From positions 1 through 10,274 of the forward strand of contig JANMQR010000192.1 of NCBI GenBank assembly GCA_031370625.1: DNA of 10,274 nucleotides, given 5' to 3'. The position numbers and the translations under genes were made by a program. Each line of letters begins with the position of its first letter. The first letter of the stretch is position 1. Origin of the DNA: UKL13-2 sp031370625 (GTDB taxonomy: Bacteria > Pseudomonadota > Gammaproteobacteria > Burkholderiales > Usitatibacteraceae). The notes under the pieces are model-generated. The model was not told the DNA's origin and did no database searches. It saw nothing but the letters and a program-made list of their open reading frames with translations. This document shows, in pieces, positions 6,334 to 10,274 of the stretch.

Positions 6334-7881
6334 TTATTTTTTACCCATGATGCGACGAATCACATCAGCGATAAAACTGGCAGCACTATTACGTTCTGAT
6401 TGATCCATATGCAAACCACATTTAGTACGACGCCACAAAATATCATCAGCGGTACGGGCCCATTCTTCGCGAATAAAAAATTCGATTTCGCGCTCGCACA
6501 AAAGATTCGCACCCTGACCAAAAGTCGTGCCGAGATCGCTCATTTTCGTAACGCCTTTTAAAACTTGCCCGACGCGGGAACCGTGGCGCATCATCAGGCG
6601 TTTTACAAAATCGACTGGCAGAACAGGATATTTTTCTATCACGGTCTGCATGGCTAAAGTCACGCTGTCGATATCACCGCCAGGCAGTGGCACTGCCGCC
6701 GTCCACTCGCTCTTCATCGCAGGATAAAACGGTTTTAATTCCTGCAAAGCATGTTCTGCGAGCCGTCGATAGGTCGTGATCTTGCCACCAAAAATCGACA
6801 GCAGCGGCAGTGCGCCATTATCGTGATCCACTTTCAACACATAGTCGCGCGTGATCTCGGAAGGATTATCCGAGCCGTCGTCGTACAAGGGCCTTACACC
6901 TGCATACGTCCAAACAATATCGCTCTCGAGTACTGGCTTGGCAACAAAACGATTTACAGCACGCAGCAAATACGCGGTCTCGGCGGCGGAAATTTTCGCG
7001 GCATCCGCAATTGCGCCCACCTCAATATCCGTGGTGCCGATCAAGCTGAATTTTTCTTCATACGGAATGATGAACACAACACGCTTGTCGTCATTTTGCA
7101 GAATGTACGCGTGCTGATAATCGTGAATGCGCGGCACGACGATGTGGCTGCCCTTCACCAGCTTCACGTTCGACGTGGTGGGCACACGCAGGGTGTCATC
7201 CAGCAAATGCTTTACCCACGGGCCTGCGGCGTTGACGATGCCTCTGGCGCGCACTTCGGTGGACGTACCTGAATCAACATCGCGCAGCGTGAGACGCCAT
7301 TCGCCAGCTTTGCGTTTGCCCTCGATCAGGCGAGTGCGCACACGGATATCAGCCCTGCCTTCACGCGCGGCAATGGCATTCAGAACGGTTAGTCGCGCAT
7401 CATCCACCTTAGCGTCGGAATAAAAAAAACCGCGCTTATGTGCGGGTGCTAAACCTGCGCTATAAACAGCATCAGGAAAGGCAACCGTTCGTGAACCCGG
7501 CAAGGAAATTTTTCCGCCGATGTGGTCATACATAAACAGGCCAATACGCACCATCCACGCGGGACGCATGTGCTGATCGTGCGGCAAAATAAATTCGAGC
7601 GGATGGATAATGTGCGGCGCGATTTTCAATAGAACTTCGCGCTCCTGCAAGGCCTCACGCACGAGACGAAATTCGTATTGCTCCAGATAGCGCAGGCCGC
7701 CGTGAATGAGTTTGGAGCTCCAGGAACTGGTCGCCGAGGCGAGATCATCTTGCTCAACCAGCAATACCCTCAAGCCGCGACCGGCTGCGTCACGAGCGAT
7801 GCCACAGCCGTTGATGCCGCCGCCGATGATAGCGAGGTCGTAAACTGTCTCGCTAGCTTTTCCGCTAACTATCTCGCTCAT
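6334..7881 (-). CDS. glpD: aerobic glycerol-3-phosphate dehydrogenase (FAD, quinone-linked)
   Basis: A peripheral inner-membrane flavoprotein that oxidises sn-glycerol 3-phosphate to dihydroxyacetone phosphate and reduces quinone. The 515 residues align over the full length with E. coli GlpD (501). The FAD dinucleotide fold shows as IIGGGINGCG at 18-27. Other family stretches are SSKLIHGGLRYLE (55-67, with substrate-site Arg64), RPAWMVRIGLFMYDH (106-120), NAAGPWVK (217-224), KGSHIVVPR (243-251), IGTTD (281-285), VWTYAGVRPL (323-332) and SIFGGKITTYRRLAEHAL (362-379). The C-terminal DAO domain ends near 505. I chose the ATG at 7881 because it overlaps the NUDIX stop codon as ATGA, which suggests translational coupling, and gives an N-terminus like E. 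coli GlpD. An upstream in-frame ATG at 7911 would add ten residues. No glpK, glpF or glpR is visible, so regulation probably follows the nuo operon. Confidence 0.96.
   Translation of the reverse strand: MSEIVSGKASETVYDLAIIGGGINGCGIARDAAGRGLRVLLVEQDDLASATSSWSSKLIHGGLRYLEQYEFRLVREALQEREVLLKIAPHIIHPLEFILPHDQHMRPAWMVRIGLFMYDHIGGKISLPGSRTVAFPDAVYSAGLAPAHKRGFFYSDAKVDDARLTVLNAIAAREGRADIRVRTRLIEGKRKAGEWRLTLRDVDSGTSTEVRARGIVNAAGPWVKHLLDDTLRVPTTSNVKLVKGSHIVVPRIHDYQHAYILQNDDKRVVFIIPYEEKFSLIGTTDIEVGAIADAAKISAAETAYLLRAVNRFVAKPVLESDIVWTYAGVRPLYDDGSDNPSEITRDYVLKVDHDNGALPLLSIFGGKITTYRRLAEHALQELKPFYPAMKSEWTAAVPLPGGDIDSVTLAMQTVIEKYPVLPVDFVKRLMMRHGSRVGQVLKGVTKMSDLGTTFGQGANLLCEREIEFFIREEWARTADDILWRRTKCGLHMDQSERNSAASFIADVIRRIMGKK
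7878..7881 (-). promoter_or_regulatory. ATGA stop/start overlap linking NUDIX gene and glpD
   Basis: On the minus strand the TGA that ends the NUDIX gene shares three bases with an ATG that opens glpD. With no recognisable ribosome binding site in the 30 bases before it, this overlap is the best support for the shorter glpD start and suggests that ribosomes finishing the NUDIX frame reinitiate on glpD. Confidence 0.6.
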
Positions 7882-8471
7882 AAAATTGTGTCTTGAAAAC
7901 GATCCAGCCATAGTAGCGAAAATGCAGACTTGGTGTCGGTGATTTCGCCACGGCCCACCATTTCGACCGCATCCTTTAACTTCAACGTGAAGACTTCAAG
8001 AAACTCGCCGTGGTCGCGTTGATGGCCGCGAAATTCGAGTGAGCGCGCCACGTACAACTGAATTTTTTCATTCGAGTAACCGATGCCGGCATCGAGCGTG
8101 GCGGCATGTTTCCAGTTCGCCGCAACGTAGCCGGTCTCTTCCAATAATTCGCGCTGCGCGGTTTCAAAATGTGGCTCGCCTTCATCAATTTTGCCTGCGG
8201 GCAATTCAATAAAATGGCGGCGCGGCGGATAGCGATACTGGTGTTCGAATACCAGTGTTTCATCATCGACAAAGGCAGCGATGATCACCGCACCGGGATG
8301 CAACACGTATTCGCGATAAGACTCGGTGCCGTCCGGCAGACGGACACGGTCGGACTGAACTTTGATTAACTTGCCGGTGAGCAGGCGTTCGCTGTCGAGC
8401 GTGTGCTCGGTGAGGTCAGCAAATTCTAAGGACGATTTGGCCACACCGTCAGAATGATTTTTGAATGGCAT
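7878..8471 (-). CDS. NUDIX hydrolase, ADP-ribose pyrophosphatase type
   Basis: Predicted cytosolic pyrophosphohydrolase of 197 residues, likely splitting ADP-ribose or a related nucleoside diphosphate sugar to AMP and a sugar phosphate with Mg2+. The Nudix box is perfect over 93-115: Gly93, Glu99, Arg107, Glu108, Glu111, Glu112 and Gly114 at the consensus spacing. ELPAGKIDEGE (89-99) is the form common in the NudF/ADPRase group. A proline about 15 residues after the box that often marks ADPRases is not obvious here (TLDAGIGYSNEK), so the substrate is less sure. The chosen ATG lies 23 bases inside the nuoN reading frame. A GTG at codon 10 (8444) just after the nuoN stop is an alternative. No clear Shine-Dalgarno is seen for either. 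Its TGA overlaps the glpD ATG. A NUDIX gene after nuoN fits my recollection of betaproteobacteria. Confidence 0.92.
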   Translation of the reverse strand: MPFKNHSDGVAKSSLEFADLTEHTLDSERLLTGKLIKVQSDRVRLPDGTESYREYVLHPGAVIIAAFVDDETLVFEHQYRYPPRRHFIELPAGKIDEGEPHFETAQRELLEETGYVAANWKHAATLDAGIGYSNEKIQLYVARSLEFRGHQRDHGEFLEVFTLKLKDAVEMVGRGEITDTKSAFSLLWLDRFQDTIL

Positions 8472-9951
8472 TCAAGCATGCCGTCATCAACGCACCCGGC
8501 ATCAGGCCGAGCACCAAAATCGCCAAGGCATTCACCGACAGCACTGCGCGCATTTCGACCGGCGCGACAATCGGCGAGGTATCGGTAGGCGCATCAAAAT
8601 ACATCACCTTCACAACGCGCAAATAGTAGAACGCGCCGATCACACTCATCAACACAGCGAACACGACCAGCCATGTGTAGCCTGCGTTAAGCGCGGCTTC
8701 GAGCACCGAAAGTTTGGCCCAGAAGCCGACGAAGATCGGAATGCCCGCCATCGAAAACATGACGAATAACATCAGCACCGCATAAAACGGCGAGCGCTGG
8801 TTTAACCCTTTGAGGTCATCGATATTTTCGGCTTCAAATCCATCGCGTGACAGCAGCAAAATAATGCCGAACGCGGCGAGTGTGGTGAGCACATAAGTCA
8901 CGATATAAAACATGCTTGATGCGTAACCATTCTTGGTGCCCGCAAAAATACCGAGCAGCAAAAATCCCATATGCGAAATCGTGGAATAGGCCAGCATGCG
9001 TTTCAAATTGGTTTGCGAAATCGCGACAATATTGCCAATCGCCATCGACAGAACCGCCAATATCACCAGCATGCCTTGCCAATCCTGTACCGCGCCGCCG
9101 AGCGCATCCGCGAGAATGCGCATGATGAAACCGAACGCGGCAATCTTGGGTGCGGACGCAACAAATAATGTGATAGCCGTTGGCGCGCCTTCGTATACAT
9201 CCGGAATCCACATGTGGAACGGCACTGCGCCGAGTTTGAACGCCAAGCCTGCGACGATGAAGACGATGCCGAAGGTGAGCAACGGATCATTGGCGCGACT
9301 GCCCGCCACCACAGCGGCAACACGGCTGACATCAAGCGAACCGGTTGCGCCATACACCATCGAAATTCCATAGAGCAACAAGCCTGATGCAAGCGCGCCG
9401 AGAATAAAATACTTCATCGCCGCTTCAGTTGATTTTGCGGAGTCGCGATTTAACGCCACCAGCGCATAGCTTGATAGCGCGAGCAATTCAAGCCCCAAAT
9501 ACAGGGTGACAAAATGATTGGCGGAAACCATCACCATCATGCCGAGCGTACCGAACAAGATCAGGCAAATAAATTCGCCGCTGAATAATTTACGTGCGGC
9601 AAGATAGGCGCGGCTATAAATAATCGTGATCGCCACCGCCAACAGCAGCGACACTTTTAATAATGTCGCCATCGCGTCAACCACGAACATATTGGTAAAC
9701 GCGTATTGAATAGGGGTTGCGTTGTTTTCGGCAATCACGGAGCCTGTCGCGGCAGGCATCGCGACGTAAATCACCAACCCTGCCGTAATCGCGAGCGTGA
9801 CAATCGCCGACATCATCAAGCGGCCTTCCTGCTTTTCTTTTACCCAGAAAAGATGCGCAACCATAATCACGCAAATCAATGCGAGCAATGCGGCTTCCGG
9901 AGCGGCAAGGCCGATGTTGAATGAGGCTAAATTTATTTGTGCGGGATTCAT
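8449..9951 (-). CDS. nuoN: NADH-quinone oxidoreductase subunit N (NuoN)
   Basis: An antiporter-like subunit in the membrane arm of respiratory complex I. It helps drive proton translocation coupled to NADH oxidation by quinone. The 500 residues are hydrophobic almost throughout, in about 14 membrane segments. Residues expected for the proton path are in place: Glu155 in YLGLELLALSSYALVAL (TM5), Lys239 in GLAFKLGAVPFHMWIPD (TM7), Lys269 in ASAPKIAAFGF (TM8) and Lys413 in VGFWAKL (TM12). These match E133, K217, K247 and K395 of E. coli NuoN. SQTNLKRMLAYSTISHMGF (312-330) is the conserved family block. The ATG lies 10 bases after the nuoM stop. The 3' end overlaps the NUDIX gene by 23 bases, leaving no room for the small DUF2818 gene that I recall between these genes in some Burkholderiales. 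Only a weak purine stretch precedes the start. Confidence 0.98.
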   Translation of the reverse strand: MNPAQINLASFNIGLAAPEAALLALICVIMVAHLFWVKEKQEGRLMMSAIVTLAITAGLVIYVAMPAATGSVIAENNATPIQYAFTNMFVVDAMATLLKVSLLLAVAITIIYSRAYLAARKLFSGEFICLILFGTLGMMVMVSANHFVTLYLGLELLALSSYALVALNRDSAKSTEAAMKYFILGALASGLLLYGISMVYGATGSLDVSRVAAVVAGSRANDPLLTFGIVFIVAGLAFKLGAVPFHMWIPDVYEGAPTAITLFVASAPKIAAFGFIMRILADALGGAVQDWQGMLVILAVLSMAIGNIVAISQTNLKRMLAYSTISHMGFLLLGIFAGTKNGYASSMFYIVTYVLTTLAAFGIILLLSRDGFEAENIDDLKGLNQRSPFYAVLMLFVMFSMAGIPIFVGFWAKLSVLEAALNAGYTWLVVFAVLMSVIGAFYYLRVVKVMYFDAPTDTSPIVAPVEMRAVLSVNALAILVLGLMPGALMTACLNAIQKSF

Positions 9952-9961
9952 GATTTCAGTT

Positions 9962-10274
9962 TCATTTCAGCTTGCCGACGGCGACGTGTTTGATCAACGC
10001 GTCAACACTCACGTGCATCACATCTGTAAACGGTTTCGGATAAATGCCCATCGCCAAGACCAGCACGGCGAGAATCGTCAAGAGCAGCATTTCGCGTGAA
10101 TTGATGTCGGTAAGCGCCTTCACATCATCATTAGCCACCGCGCCGAAAATCACGCGCTTGACCATCCACAGCGTGTAAGCCGCGCCTAAAATCAACGTGG
10201 TCGCCGCCGCAAATGCAATCCAGAAATTGATTTTCATCGCGGCCAATATCACCAAAAATTCGCCGATGAATCCT
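9962..10274 (-). CDS. nuoM: NADH-quinone oxidoreductase subunit M (NuoM), C-terminal fragment
   Basis: The last 103 residues or so of a NuoM, open to the window edge, with the start and most of the gene outside. The visible part begins GFIGEFLVIL, matching the conserved GF(V/I)GEFL segment before the last membrane helices, then GAAYTLWMVKRVIFG, the typical NuoM motif near the end of the antiporter-like core, followed by a final hydrophobic helix (LLTILAVLVLAMGIYP) and a short tail. NuoM is the second antiporter-like subunit in the membrane arm of complex I and lies next to NuoN in the complex. The reading frame is intact, so this looks like a normal gene cut by the window. It ends 10 bases before nuoN. 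Confidence 0.95.
   Translation of the reverse strand, partial: GFIGEFLVILAAMKINFWIAFAAATTLILGAAYTLWMVKRVIFGAVANDDVKALTDINSREMLLLTILAVLVLAMGIYPKPFTDVMHVSVDALIKHVAVGKLK

Noticed and set aside
6751..7272. A 173-codon plus-strand open frame opposite glpD
   Set aside because: It is the antisense shadow of well-conserved glpD codons and shows no recognisable domain or start signal.
7882..7911. Longer glpD start at 7911 adding MAGSFSRHNF
   Set aside because: The extra residues have no counterpart in E. coli GlpD, while the ATG at 7881 forms an ATGA overlap with the upstream stop. It is kept only as an alternative.
1..10274. A hidden defence, toxin-antitoxin, phage or CRISPR system
   Set aside because: All long frames are accounted for by metabolic, respiratory and signalling genes, and the only spaced repeats are the intergenic palindrome and the 12-base in-frame repeat.

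Overview
This window reads as a chromosomal housekeeping region of a proteobacterium, most likely a betaproteobacterium. The pointers are a GRGGMLTK glycine loop in ProB, a 533-residue Pgi of bacterial type, and a NUDIX gene directly after nuoN, an order I recall from betaproteobacterial complex I loci. The class call is inference from recalled gene order and motifs. Base composition looks moderate in GC and even across the genes. I see no tRNA, rRNA, CRISPR array, transposase, phage gene or defence system.

Layout: bases 1-190 are non-coding and hold a CTCTCCC/GGGAGAG palindromic intergenic repeat. Three genes follow on the plus strand: proB (glutamate 5-kinase, proline synthesis), pgi (glucose-6-phosphate isomerase), and, 16 bases after pgi, an 836-residue PAS-PAS-kinase-like-REC-REC protein. 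The last one looks like a hybrid sensor kinase that has lost its catalytic motifs. It ends 3 bases from the end of a second block that runs the other way.

The minus-strand block, in transcription order, is nuoM (C-terminal part only, cut by the window edge), nuoN, a NUDIX hydrolase of the ADP-ribose pyrophosphatase type, glpD (quinone-linked glycerol-3-phosphate dehydrogenase) and a HAD-IIB phosphatase. These genes are separated by 10 to 15 bases or overlap, so they look like one transcription unit forming the tail of the complex I operon. NuoM/NuoN and GlpD both pass electrons to the quinone pool. The NUDIX and HAD enzymes would act on nucleotide-sugar-type and phosphorylated metabolites in the cytosol.

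The most interesting item is the degenerate hybrid kinase (3004-5514): the phosphoacceptor His, the ATP-binding Asn and glycine boxes, and the acidic pocket, Asp, Thr and Lys of the first receiver all appear replaced, while the second receiver keeps its Asp and Lys. Other points are the tight operon overlaps, weak or missing Shine-Dalgarno sequences at all visible starts, and the repeat upstream of proB.
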